Assembly: GCF_022201045.2 (NCBI RefSeq)
Contig: NC_068559.1
Span: 3,260,501 to 3,324,500 of the forward strand
Direction of reading: 5' to 3'
Origin: Citrus sinensis
Lineage: Eukaryota; Streptophyta; Magnoliopsida; Sapindales; Rutaceae
DNA: 64,000 nt
Shown here: positions 10,236-20,724 of the stretch, one piece after another
How positions within the stretch are numbered: the first letter of the stretch is position 1
Layout of the letters: every line of letters begins with the position of its first letter
Program-made: the position numbers and the translations under genes
The notes under the pieces: generated by a model
What the model was told of the DNA's origin: nothing
The model's database searches: none
Seen by the model: only the letters and a program-made list of their open reading frames with translations

Positions 10236-12991
10236 CTAATTAGCTATCATCACATCTGCTGGTCTAGGAATCGATTGCCAGCCTGTACAGATTTGAAGAA
10301 TTTGTTTAAGAGAGTCTGAGGGTGCTTCCATAGTCCACGTTGGATAGTATTCACTCGGATGGAATACACATTCTTCCCCTACCCCTGTCAATAATTGTGC
10401 TTGTGCTCCTTTCAGGAATATGTCTCCTTCTGATCGTATCAAGCCAGACTTTGCCTCAAGCTTGTCCGCTGCCTACAAATACATCCCAAAGGCAGCAGTT
10501 CGAACAAATCAAGTCACTTCCAGTGGGGTAAAACAATTATTTTCAGCAACAACTATAAACAGGAATGTCTTGAGTTTTTTAAGAACATTTAATAAAAGAT
10601 GTAGACAAGAATTACAAAAGACCATAATACAATATGTTCTTAGTCTATTCCGATAGGAGTACTACCCACGTATGAAGTATACATGAAGCACAGGATTCAT
10701 GTTTCATTAAGATAACAATTTTTTTCCCTCTGTTTATTGTAAGCTTTCACAGAAGATGAAAGCAGACAGTAACGGACAAAATTGTTAAATTTCAGGTACC
10801 GCAACAAGAGTAAGATCTCCTGCAAGTGATGGCACCTTCCATGTGATAGTACGCTAACACAACTGGTGCTCTTGATGTGTAAGGACACATTCATCATTGA
10901 TCACTATCCATTGCACTTCTGATTTAAAGGGAATATTACAGGTTCTGCTTCAATTATCTGCATGCTGATACTATAAAGAACTTATGGATTGCATCTACAG
11001 AGATATATTGCAAAATGAGGTAAATGTTCAGTTGAGAAACAAACTCATTAAACCTATCCCTACAGAGACACTACTTAGTGGTACTTCTACAGTCATATGG
11101 TATACTGGACTGCTGGTAATAACACCTCCTCAATTGTACTAAAATTTGCATATTTTTTATCTCATGGATTATGTTTAGTCAGTATCAGAAAAGATAGTAA
11201 AACAGTCGGATAGTTTGGCCAATCAAACCAGTTTAATACAATCAAACAACTTCCTTTCTTGTTGCTTCTAGGAATGCTATTGCATAATACAGCAGCTAGT
11301 AGAAATTTAAGCTTGAACTTGAAACAAAATGCTTAGTTACCATTTGACTCAAATTTGCTACCCAACTCCTTATGCCATTAATAACGAAGAAACATATGCT
11401 AATCCTTCACCATAAAGTCAAAGTGAGATATGAAACTTTAATAAACTGGTTGAGTTCATCAGGTAGAATAATTGAGATGCTAAATCTGCAATTTGTCTGC
11501 ATCACTATCCTCAGTTAGTGCTCAATATGTTCACACACAGAGACCTAAAATGTTTACAAAGAACATAACAAATAAGGTAAAAGAATGTGAATTTAACCTT
11601 CTCTGTATAATATTCAAAAGTCCTTTTCTTTTGTCCTGCTTCATATATATTGCATTGGGAGTATATCTGGTAAACAAAGAAGTGACAAAAAATTTAAGAT
11701 TATAATTTTGATATTAACTAAGAGCAAAATAGCATTCTAGATTAATAACATTGCATATGCTTTCTTAAAAACCCGGGTGGATTATTTACCTGGGATTCCA
11801 CACTTGCACAAACAGCATAAATGCCCCAGTTCCTAGTGTAATTATTGTACAGGTGAACCTTCCCAAATCTAAGGCGTGGATGTCTTTGGCGTGTCCCATC
11901 AAAAAGACAATGGTGAATGGTAACTCGGATGCATCTATCTCCGACATGAGAAGGGTCTGCTCCAATAAGCATTGTCTTGTCATGTTGTGTGAAGTAACAT
12001 CTAGCACGCCAAAGTCAAAATAACTGGTCAGGATTCAGGAACCAGTATTAATCACACTATTAACTCTCATTAGCCAATGAGCGGGGACTAACCTAGAAAC
12101 AGTAATATCTGTGCTTTGCCTGGTAATGTCAATAAGTCCATCATCATAATCACGAAGGCTGCACCGATCTATCCATATGTGCCTAGAATTCGGCTTAATT
12201 TGAATGCCATCAACATCATGTCCTCTACCACCTTCAAACTCAAGATTGCATATAATAACATGTTCACATTCCTTCAATCTTAACCCCTTCCCCGTGAGTT
12301 TAATCCTCTGCCCGCGGCCATCAATCGTCTTATAAGACGACACACTCAAGTAAGATGAAAGATGAATAGTACCCGAAACTTCAAAAACAATCCATAACGG
12401 TTCTTTTCTCCGGCATCCCTCACGAAGCGATCCCGGACCATCATCTATAAACAGGCACATACACAGTCACAGACAATCCAACACGTATATTCTAACACAA
12501 TCACTTGATACAAAACATCAAAAACACTGCTTTTCAAGTATTCACGCAGTAAATGTTTAAATTGGAGTTCCAAATATACTAAAGTCCAAATCAACCCATT
12601 TACAAACTTTGAGCAACAGTATAAAAAAAATTAATTAAAAAAAGGATTTGATTAAAAAAAAAAATTCCAATGCTTCTCTAAATTTCTAAAACGCATAATT
12701 GAAAATCATAATCACTTAATAAAGTAAAATATTAATACATGAACAATCCAAATCCGAACTACAGAAAAATCTAAATTGGAAAAGCGACTGAATAACAGAT
12801 CTGCAAAATGGACACACTGAGATGAGAATGACACGTGTAAGAGTGCGAGAGAGAGAGAGAGAACCGGATAAATTGGTGACGAAGTAGACCAGGCCGTGAA
12901 GCCCACCGATGGCGAACCGACCGAAACCCTCGGCCTGGCCGGCCAATGCTCTCAGGCAAGAATCCACTTGAGCGTACGGAAGCGTCACCAT
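10236..12991 (-). CDS. Pectate-lyase-like / pectin-lyase-fold protein (331 aa, five exons)
   Basis: Exons 12865-12991, 12093-12444, 11790-12000, 11598-11666 and 10236-10472 (minus strand) join in frame with GT-AG borders to 331 residues plus stop. The right-handed beta-helix signature is clear: SLREGCRR (48-55), IDGRGQ (83-88), GHDVDGIQIKP (118-127), IWIDRCSLRDYDDGLID (132-148), and the family's catalytic-arginine motif RHPRLRFGKVHLYNN (199-213). The start MVTLPYAQVD has no signal peptide, unlike secreted pectate lyases, and the usual DHCS is DRCS here. I recall an intracellular-looking Arabidopsis relative of the same length (At3g55140), so the short N terminus is probably genuine. The expected activity is cleavage of de-esterified pectin, but neither activity nor location can be shown from sequence. 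The last intron is 1,125 bp. Confidence 0.92.
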
Positions 12992-14015
12992 TTCTGTTGT
13001 TACTCCGCTTTATCCAGGCTTTACGGGGTAAAAAAGGAGAAATCTCTTGCTTCTTGTTTCGGTTCGCGAGAAAAACGCGGGTCCGGCTGAACACGTCAGC
13101 ATAACTTTTATACGTCATAATTCTTTATCACGGGTAAACAAATATCTTTTATATACAGTTGGGTAATAAAAAAGCGCCTGTCGAGCATATCCCCATTTCC
13201 TAGCCGGGGCCAATCTGGTCGGCTGAATGGTGTGAATAGATTTCTGGTGACGTCTTCTCCATGAAGCACGTAACGACCGATCAAAAACTCGTATCGACCA
13301 GAAACTTGTTATTTAAAAAGAGGGACACGATTCGCCATGTCCCAAATCAATAGGGAGAACACGACGCCCACGTTTGATTGTTGAGACTCGTTAGGGCTCT
13401 TGATCCCCCGAGTATGACAGACGTGAGAAATGTTCTAGGAATACGGAGTGATTGCCTATAAAAGTTGGGAAAATAGATTGAGAAGGGGATACCAAAAAAA
13501 GGAGGGGGGAAAACTCTGACAAATTGTTATGAGAATTCAACCTCATTAAAAGCCTCTAAGGTGTTTTTCTTTGATTCAACGGTTATTAGTTTGCATAAGC
13601 CTAAACTATATATTTTTCCCGAAAACCCTGCATACTGACTTAAGTATCGGATGATTTTCGCCGGAAAAATCACCGGCACCTCTGATTTGTTTCTATGAGC
13701 GTAGGTCACGAAGGAAGAGGGTGGTTGATTTGAGTCTCTGGGGTTCGTGTAATTGAGAAGGCGTTGGGAGTGCACTATTTCAGTCATTGTCAGTATAAAC
13801 GTTGTTGAGATAATTTGGCCGGGCAAAGTAAAGGACGACCAGATTTCAGTATCAACACATATTGATAAGAAATTTTTCTTTTTTTTTCTTTTTCTTTTTC
13901 TTTTTTCTTTTTTCTTTTTAACATATTTATCAGCATGAAATTGCATATTACACACTCAAATCTAACTACACTAACCCAATTCAAACCCCTCTCCAGGAAT
14001 GCCCCAAGTTGCATA
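12992..14015. other. Upstream region of the pectate-lyase-like gene; no other gene
   Basis: The first few hundred bases are less AT-rich and hold the leader and promoter of the minus-strand gene. A pyrimidine tract made of T runs and single C lies at about 13867-13920. Frames that cross it are Lys- or Phe-rich artefacts. Confidence 0.5.
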
Positions 14016-14024
14016 TATCTTATA

Positions 14025-14175
14025 GGGTTCGGCTATGTTAGAATCGTTTTAAGATAGAACACTCCTTCGTAACCATAAGATTAAAATTATAATGAGTTTT
14101 TTTATCACTTATCACTTTGCGTGTGTGGCTGAAATTCGTACTCTACTGTAAATTAGTTCCAACATAACCATAACC
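14025..14175. mobile_element. 151-bp MITE with 9-bp target-site duplication
   Basis: The ends are GGGTTCGGCTATGTTAGAA and, reversed, GGTTATGGTTATGTTGGAA. The perfect 9-bp duplication tatcttata flanks it (14016-14024 and 14176-14184). The TATGTT core of the terminal repeat is shared with the palindromic-end MITEs, so the two groups may use the same transposase. No coding capacity. Confidence 0.8.
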
Positions 14176-14229
14176 TATCTTATAATACATCCAGTCAAAA
14201 ATTTTTGATTTATTCATTTTAGATCATTA

Positions 14230-14383
14230 TAACACAAGACTACTATAAAGAGTATACATATATATTAGTAGAATAGATGAACTCTATAGATTTAGATATA
14301 TCAAGAACCACCTCTTCATTTGGTCTCACCTCCCTTTTCCAAATTTGAGGGAAGGTAACTTTTTTTATAGTAGTCTTGTGTTA
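14230..14383. repeat. Short hairpin element with 20-bp arms
   Basis: taacacaagactactataaa at 14230-14249 is the exact reverse complement of 14364-14383. The loop is about 114 bp. With TA at both outer ends it could be a Stowaway-type MITE, but the arm sequence is not the usual Stowaway one. Confidence 0.55.
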
Positions 14384-14832
14384 CATGTGGGTGGTAACTT
14401 TTTTTCAATTTCGAAGCTAATTTTTAGACTATCAAGCTCCCTCATCGCCATTGTGTTGATCAGAACTAGTTTTGGTAGAACTATTGAGTAGAGAAGGAAA
14501 GCGATAGAAACAAAACTTAATTTTCTTAAAGAGAAAAATTGTATTAATGATAATAAAAATAACTGTCTTTTACACCTAACTTAAATAAATGTGAATTTAT
14601 TAGAACAGGCAAACACAACTTATTTTTATATAATAAAGTTATACTTACTCAAATAAAGTGACAAAAAATTGGAACTTAGACCTGAGTTCCCAAGAAAATA
14701 AGATAAATTTCAATTAACATAAATAAAATATGAACAAGACCTATAGAAACTTCGTTTTCCGTAATAAATATTTGTATTTGTATTCTACTTCCAGCCTTTC
14801 ATTCCCTTAGGTTTTGCTTTAATTTTTTTTTT

Positions 14833-14874
14833 ATAGAAAAAGGGGCTTTATTCATAGAAAAAGGGGCTTTATTC
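14833..14874. repeat. 21-bp perfect tandem duplication
   Basis: A unit beginning atagaaaaaggggc occurs twice head to tail, at 14833-14853 and 14854-14874. Probably replication slippage. Confidence 0.8.
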
Positions 14875-14906
14875 AATATTAGTGGAAAATCAAATAAAAG
14901 AATGAA

Positions 14907-15180
14907 GGTCTCATTTGAGATTAAGGTGCTACAACTTTTAAGTTACAACGACTGTGGAAAAAAAATTTTAACTATCAAACAAAAGTTAATAATATGTAGT
15001 GAATATTAAATTTTAAATAATAATTTTAATAAAATTATTAAAAATATAATAGATTTTTTATTATACGAGTGAAAAATCATATCAACATAACTTATAAGTT
15101 ATAGCAGCTAGTGTTTGCTAAACACTTTAATGCTGCAGCTTTTAATCTACACATGCCCAATCTCAATCCCAAACGTACCC
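14907..15180. mobile_element. MITE with GGGTGCGTTTGG-type end, copy 2 (opposite orientation)
   Basis: The right end, reversed, reads GGGTACGTTTGGGATTGAG and the left end reads GGTCTCATTTGAGATTAAG. The interior matches 7219-7488 reversed, including 'gttgatatgatttttcac'. The trinucleotide gaa stands on both sides. Confidence 0.65.
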
Positions 15181-15920
15181 GAAGTCACTTGAGTTTACTG
15201 TGACAAATGTTGCATGTGTCATATTCTGTCGTGTTCATAAGTATACCGGGCAACTAGGAAAATATATTATCCCTAAAGATTTTATACAATTAGGATTAGT
15301 TTGTATAGAGTAGAAAGTATTTTTTTTCAGAAATAAAACATAAAATTTCAAGAATATTACAATATTTAAATTAGTCATCTAGTACACGATATTTATTAGA
15401 AAAATTTATTTATTTATTTTATAATTTCAAATGGTGTGGGCGTGAATAATGGAGGTTTAATATCTCTTAATTAACGTAAGTAGTATATAAATACAGTAAT
15501 TTTATTCGTTTAACCGCTACATAAAAAATGTCTGAATCTTGAAAAAAGATAAGGTCAAATTTTGGGTGCGCAAGTCTTATTCGCTAACGCTGTGTGAAAA
15601 AGAGTTGAATAATGAATTGCATGCAATTTTTGTTAATATATCGTGTTCATATCATATCATATTTATGTTACCTTGAATTTAGATTAACACGAATTTGCAC
15701 TTGTCTATTATCAGAAGAGGTCGAGTGATGTGATTTATAACACTGACATGCATTTGAAACACTGTCCGGATCCATTTATTGTGGTGGTTGAGTCTCTGCG
15801 GAACGTCTTTTACTAGCTAGAAAGTTTCATATATTGTACAGCCTTAGCGGAACTGCTTGTGATTAATTTTTCAGGAAAAAATAAAAAAGAAAATGAAGAA
15901 GAAACTTAATATCAACTCTC
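15181..15920. other. Intergenic; nothing recognised
   Basis: AT-rich spacer with no frame, repeat or RNA signature that I can support. Confidence 0.4.
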
Positions 15921-15937
15921 AACTTTCCCTATCAATT

Positions 15938-16234
15938 GGCCGAGTGGTAGGGCTGCTGCCCTCCATTAGAGGGCAGCAGTTCGAACCCCCACAATGTATT
16001 GTGGGGTATTTTTTTCTTTAATTAAATTTGAGTGAAGGCAGTCTGTTCTCTTCTCTAATAGTGAGGAGTAGACATTCTTCAAATATTTGAGAGGGTTAAA
16101 ATTTGAGCAGCGCTCTATTAGTATTGATGTAAGTTGGTCCCAGTCATAGTCTGATTTGTAAATATCAGTTATATTATCATGTAATATAAATTGTAATCTG
16201 AGCAATAGTCTCATATAAAATTAAAAAAAAAAAA
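15938..16234 (+). mobile_element. tRNA-derived SINE with 17-bp target-site duplication
   Basis: The head starts with an A box (ggccgagtggtag, as in tRNA-Leu/Ser), has a B box (agttcgaaccccc, near 15978), then a body of about 230 bp and a tail of about 14 A. The 17-bp repeat aactttccctatcaatt flanks it exactly at 15921-15937 and 16235-16251. This is a textbook LINE-mobilised insertion, and the unmutated direct repeat suggests it is young. Its head cannot form a full tRNA cloverleaf because the acceptor stem is missing. Confidence 0.88.
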
Positions 16235-16251
16235 AACTTTCCCTATCAATT

Positions 16252-16992
16252 TATTGCAATTCGCTTTATATTTTTACTTTCACCCTAAAGTATTGCATTT
16301 AATGATTATTTTCAGAGAAAATTTCGGATTATCCAAACGATATAAACAATTTTTTTCATTTTCTTTATAAAAATAGAAGTAAGTTAAGATTTACAATAAT
16401 AATTTGAGAGTATTTTGAATATTATTATTTCAGGAGAGATACACCAAAATTTAAACACAATTTTTCTCCCCAAAGTACATGCATATACTTCACATTGACT
16501 TTATGTGGTCTATTTTCATTATAATTTTAAACAAGGCGTTCAGTAGTTGATAAAGGACTCCATGCATTACTACGTACATAAATGTACACAGAAAATCACT
16601 ACTGAAAGCTACAAAACCAGAGCTTGATACCTTGAGATTGTGTGTGTATGGAAGAAAATTCTTCGCCGGACGACCGACATTTCACGTGAAAAAAATTAAT
16701 TGCACTTTTCATATATGATGGATACTAATCTCCCAACTATATTTTGAGCGACTGGTGTACCACATCAGCATAATGATGTTAAAGATTTCTAATTCAATTA
16801 TTAAGGGGTAAATTGAAGCAGATATGAGTTTATTGATTATAAATAGAAACTATATGTTGCATAAAATTTGTCTCATAAAAAAGTTCAAATTCGACTTCCT
16901 ACGTAAAGAAAGACAGGGAAGTCTAGAGATTTTCTTTTTTTCTTTCCCTCCCTTCTCTCTTTGTCAATTGAGTTATTTTTTTTTCTTTTATC
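16252..16992. other. Upstream region of the KCS gene
   Basis: AT-rich, ending in a pyrimidine-rich leader (about 16930-16990) directly before the KCS start codon. No separate feature is seen. Confidence 0.45.
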
Positions 16993-18375
16993 ATGGCATT
17001 ATTGTACTTGTTACCTCTTTTTTATATCATTTTTCACTTGTATAAGTGGGTTCTTCAGAAAAGAGGCCAATGCTGCTATATGCTTGCTTATGAGTGCTAC
17101 AAGCCATGTGATGAAACCAGGAGGCTTGACACTGAATCCTGTGCAAGAGTTGTTTGGAGAAACAAGAAACTGGGGCTTGAAGAATACAGGTTTCTGTTAA
17201 AGAACATGGTCAGCTCAGGCATCGGAGAGGAAACTTACGGCCCAAGAAACGTCGTTGAAGGCAGAGAAGAGTCACCTTCTTTAGCTGAGGCATTTTCAGA
17301 AATGGATGAAATCATTTTTGACACACTTGACAAGCTCTTTGCAAGAACAGATATTTCTCCATCTGAAATTGACGTTCTTGTCGTGAATGTGTCGCTATTT
17401 TCTCCTGCTCCTTCTCTTACATCTCGAATTATAAATCGCTACAACCTGAGGAACGATATTAAGGCCTTCAATTTATCCGGAATGGGCTGCAGTGCAAGCG
17501 TGGTAGCCGTTGATCTTGTGCAGCAGCTCTTCAGAACCTACAAAAACAAGCTTGCAATTGTTGTGAGCACAGAGTCCATGGGACCTAACTGGTACTGCGG
17601 CAGAGAAAAATCTATGATGCTTTCGAATATTTTGTTCCGCTCAGGTGGGTGCTCAATGCTTTTGACGAACAACATAGCGTTAAAGCACAAAGCAATCTTG
17701 AAGTTGAACTGTTTAGTGAGAACCCATTTTGGCTCAAACGATGAAGCTTATGAATGCTGTATGCAAGTTGAAGATCAACAAGGGCACCCCGGCTTTCGCC
17801 TCACGAAACAGCTAACAAAAGCTGCAGCTCTGGCTTTCACAATGAATCTCCAGGTTCTTGTTCCGAAAATATTGCCTCTCAGAGAGCAATTTCGGTATGT
17901 AATCCAATCCTATTATGAAAACAGAATCAGAAAAAGCACTTCTAGTACTAAACCTGAAGCAGTACTCGGAGCAGGGTTGAACCTGAAAGCTGGAATTGAG
18001 CATTTCTGCTTACATCCTGGAGGAAGAGCTGTGATTGATGGGACTGGAAAGGGCTTGGAATTGGATGAATACGATCTTGAGCCAGCAAGAATGGCGCTTC
18101 ATCGATTCGGAAACACATCAGCCGGTGGCCTGTGGTATGTTTTAGGCTACATGGAAGCTAAAAAGAGACTTAAAAAAGGTGACAGAATCCTGATGATTAG
18201 CCTTGGAGCTGGTTTTAAATGCAACAACTGTGTCTGGGAAGTTATGAAAGACCTGGAGGATCCTAATGTTTGGAAAGATTGCATTGACCGGTACCCTCCG
18301 AAATCGCTTGCAAATCCTTTCCAGGAGAGGTATAGCTGGCTCAATGATGAGTATTTGAGCTTCGTTAGGCTTTAA
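16993..18375 (+). CDS. KCS12: 3-ketoacyl-CoA synthase (KCS12-like)
   Basis: A 460-residue condensing enzyme of the fatty-acid elongase complex. It joins malonyl-CoA to an acyl-CoA in the first step of very-long-chain fatty acid synthesis at the endoplasmic reticulum, feeding wax, suberin or sphingolipids. One exon. The first 20 residues are hydrophobic and suit a membrane anchor. The catalytic triad is present: Cys166 in GMGCSAS, His341 in HPGGRAVID and Asn374 in HRFGNTSAGG. The C-terminal AGFKCNNCVWEV (about 405-416) is typical of the family. The segment FLLKNMVSSGIGEETY and the short N terminus agree with Arabidopsis KCS12 as I recall it (476 residues). The substrate chain length cannot be read from sequence. 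The start is the first in-frame ATG, after a pyrimidine-rich leader. It appears intact. Confidence 0.94.
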   Translation: MALLYLLPLFYIIFHLYKWVLQKRGQCCYMLAYECYKPCDETRRLDTESCARVVWRNKKLGLEEYRFLLKNMVSSGIGEETYGPRNVVEGREESPSLAEAFSEMDEIIFDTLDKLFARTDISPSEIDVLVVNVSLFSPAPSLTSRIINRYNLRNDIKAFNLSGMGCSASVVAVDLVQQLFRTYKNKLAIVVSTESMGPNWYCGREKSMMLSNILFRSGGCSMLLTNNIALKHKAILKLNCLVRTHFGSNDEAYECCMQVEDQQGHPGFRLTKQLTKAAALAFTMNLQVLVPKILPLREQFRYVIQSYYENRIRKSTSSTKPEAVLGAGLNLKAGIEHFCLHPGGRAVIDGTGKGLELDEYDLEPARMALHRFGNTSAGGLWYVLGYMEAKKRLKKGDRILMISLGAGFKCNNCVWEVMKDLEDPNVWKDCIDRYPPKSLANPFQERYSWLNDEYLSFVRL

Positions 18376-19277
18376 TTCAAAAAAAAAAAAAAAAGGTTAA
18401 AAGTTTTTTAAAGAAGCTTCAAGTTCTGTATCTGCTTCTTCTGTTCTGTTTTGATGTTAAGTTTAAGTAAGAGATGCTGCAAATGTATTTTATCGAATCG
18501 TACGTACTCTGATTCCTGCATTTACTGCTACAATAAAGTTGTAGTACCTCAATGTAAAGTTATTAATGCATGGGAGATCTCATGTATTTGTAACTATTAT
18601 TAGATTTATCAATGAATTATATATTGAATTTGAATTATAGTGCCCAGTTCAAATAAACACATCATAGATTTCAAGCAATTCAATAGTAAATATTGAAAGT
18701 CAAGTAACATTTAATAATGATTATCCATCCATCATTGAATTGTTTGAAATTAATGACTTAAAATTTGTGTAAAAAATTTAACACAAATAATTTCAAAATT
18801 ATGTTTATCTATTTTCCAGCTAGTTGCCATTACCTACTTGCCTTATTTGCTTCCGCATTCGTACTAACCATGTTTCTGCTTGTGAGAGCACTGTCTCTGC
18901 TGGTGATCAACCCAAAATTAATTATTTGATCATTTTTTCATGCTTTACAGTTCAAGGTTGCTAAATCTGAAATATTGAAATCATGGAGCAGTACTCTGTT
19001 CAAATTCAAAGTTCCACCAAATATGGACATCTAATCAATTAAAGATTCTGGCGTATTATTTATTTATTCATTGACTCTCCAGGCTGGCTACTTCTGATTA
19101 ATCACCTCGGTCGCCTCATTCAATTTTTTCTTTTTCTTTTTTTTACGGAACAAAAAAAAAATCTTTAACCACACACTATCATCAATGACCAAACTTATAT
19201 GAGAGGAAATTTAGTGTAAACTTCAACAAAAGATATAACACATCTTTAAATTGGTGCAATATATCTGAAATTTCACA
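18376..19277. other. Downstream of KCS; no gene
   Basis: Holds the KCS 3' untranslated region (an aataaa-like motif near 18533) and AT-rich spacer. No other element could be delimited. Confidence 0.45.
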
Positions 19278-19286
19278 TCATAATCA

Positions 19287-19436
19287 AGGTCAGGCTACAG
19301 TGTAATTATGGTACCGTACTACAGTTGGACCATCCGTTGGATCCACTCAAATAAGTGGGATTCACTTGAATAAGTGGAAATTCAACGGTTAGGTGCAACT
19401 GTGGCATGGTACCACAGTTGCACCACAGTTTTATCC
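19287..19436. mobile_element. 150-bp MITE, palindromic-end family, divergent copy
   Basis: A perfect 9-bp duplication tcataatca flanks it (19278-19286 and 19437-19445). One end, reversed, reads GGATAAAACTGTGGTGCAAC; the other begins AGGTCAGGCTACAG. As in the 141-bp copies, each end holds a palindrome around a GGTAC core. It differs from them by many substitutions and 9 extra bases, so it is an older or separate subfamily. It sits 21 bp outside the inverted repeat that starts at 19458. Confidence 0.8.
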
Positions 19437-19457
19437 TCATAATCAATGTGAAATTAC

Positions 19458-20698
19458 TAGCTAATGATAGTTGGACACATGATGATTAACGTTGAAAATT
19501 GCTTAAAATAAAAATTTATGTTTCCCTCTTTTCAATATTCTTCTTATATTTTTGAATTTCAAAAAAAGAGACAAATCATTAATGTTGATATTTCTCTCTC
19601 TCTCTCTCACTTCATATTTATCATGCATATTCTTTTGTTCTCTCTCCAATCTTCATCTCCATTCTAGTGGCTACCATCTTTTAAACCTTGTGGAGAAGAA
19701 AAAGAATTTTTATGATGAAGATGTCACTACCACTGAAGCAGCAGCAGATTTCTTTATGCTCGACGATGAAGAAGTTGATTTTGCAATGTCTGCTACTCCT
19801 TCAATGGACACTGCAGCTCCCTTCTCTTTGCCGGAAAGGTTGTGTTGGATTTATTCTAAATTTATTAAACTTATTATTATTCATATTATTAATGAATTTT
19901 AATGAACAATATTCTATCTTTTTTTACTAGTTCATTTGGATTTTCTTACTATATATTTTTAAAGTTGTTTATCTTACAATGACGTAACATTATCACAGGA
20001 TCAAATAGCAAGCTCTATGGCCTCTCAATTTCCATTAAACCCACTGATAACGTTATTCTTTTATAAAAATGAAAAATCGAAGAGAGTTAGAATTTCTTGC
20101 CCCCAATAAAAAGTGATAAATATTTTCTTGAAAAATAAAATAAAATAAAACCTGTTTGAGGTGTAGTGAACATTTCCATGGAAAAGGCATTCGTCATATG
20201 TTTTAATTAGCAAGAATAGCTAGTTACAGCGTGGCTTTACTGATGTTTTTACAAAATAAAGAGTAAGCAAAAATTATGCCTTAATCTTGCCAAATATATT
20301 GTTAAAACAATCGCAAAGATATGGTGATGAGAGAATCAATAGTTGCAGAATTTTAATTATAGCAGAACAGAACAGCAGCCATTAATAAAATAAAAGTATT
20401 GTCTCAATATTTTAAGAGTAAATCTATATCTAATCCACGTAAAATAATTTCATCACTGAAAATCTTCTTCTCCACAAGTTCTTAAAGATAGCAGCCGCTA
20501 GATGGAGATAAGATTGGAGAGAGAACAAAAGAATATGCATGAGATAATGAAGTGAGAGAGAGAAACAAAAACATTAATGATTTGTCTCTTTCTTTGAAAT
20601 TAAAAAATATTAGAGGGATATTGAAAACAGGGAAACATAAATTTTTATTTTAAATATTTTTCAACATTAATCACCATGAGTCCAACTATCATTAGCTA
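19458..20698. repeat. Large inverted repeat, arms about 250 bp
   Basis: Sequence 19458-19709 recurs as reverse complement at about 20461-20698 with scattered differences. The arms include a CT microsatellite and phrases such as gacaaatcattaatgtt and catgcatattcttttgttct. The 750-bp spacer contains a short coding-like stretch (about 19690-19850, + strand, encoding LDDEEVDFAMSATP), which I do not recognise. No target-site duplication was found. It could be a foldback element or an inverted duplication of a gene fragment. A transcript across it would form long double-stranded RNA. Confidence 0.65.
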
Positions 20699-20724
20699 AT
20701 CTAACGTGGAATCTCATATGTATT

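Noticed and set aside
12771-13118. Minus-strand gene overlapping exon 1 of the pectate-lyase-like gene
   Set aside because: It is another frame of the exon, its intron and leader; only the frame starting at 12991 continues into the conserved domain.
13527-13955. 142-codon minus-strand frame
   Set aside because: Nearly a fifth is Lys from a pyrimidine tract; no domain, splice or promoter context.
15938-16010. tRNA gene
   Set aside because: A and B boxes are present but the acceptor stem is missing and the unit sits inside a SINE with A tail and direct repeats.
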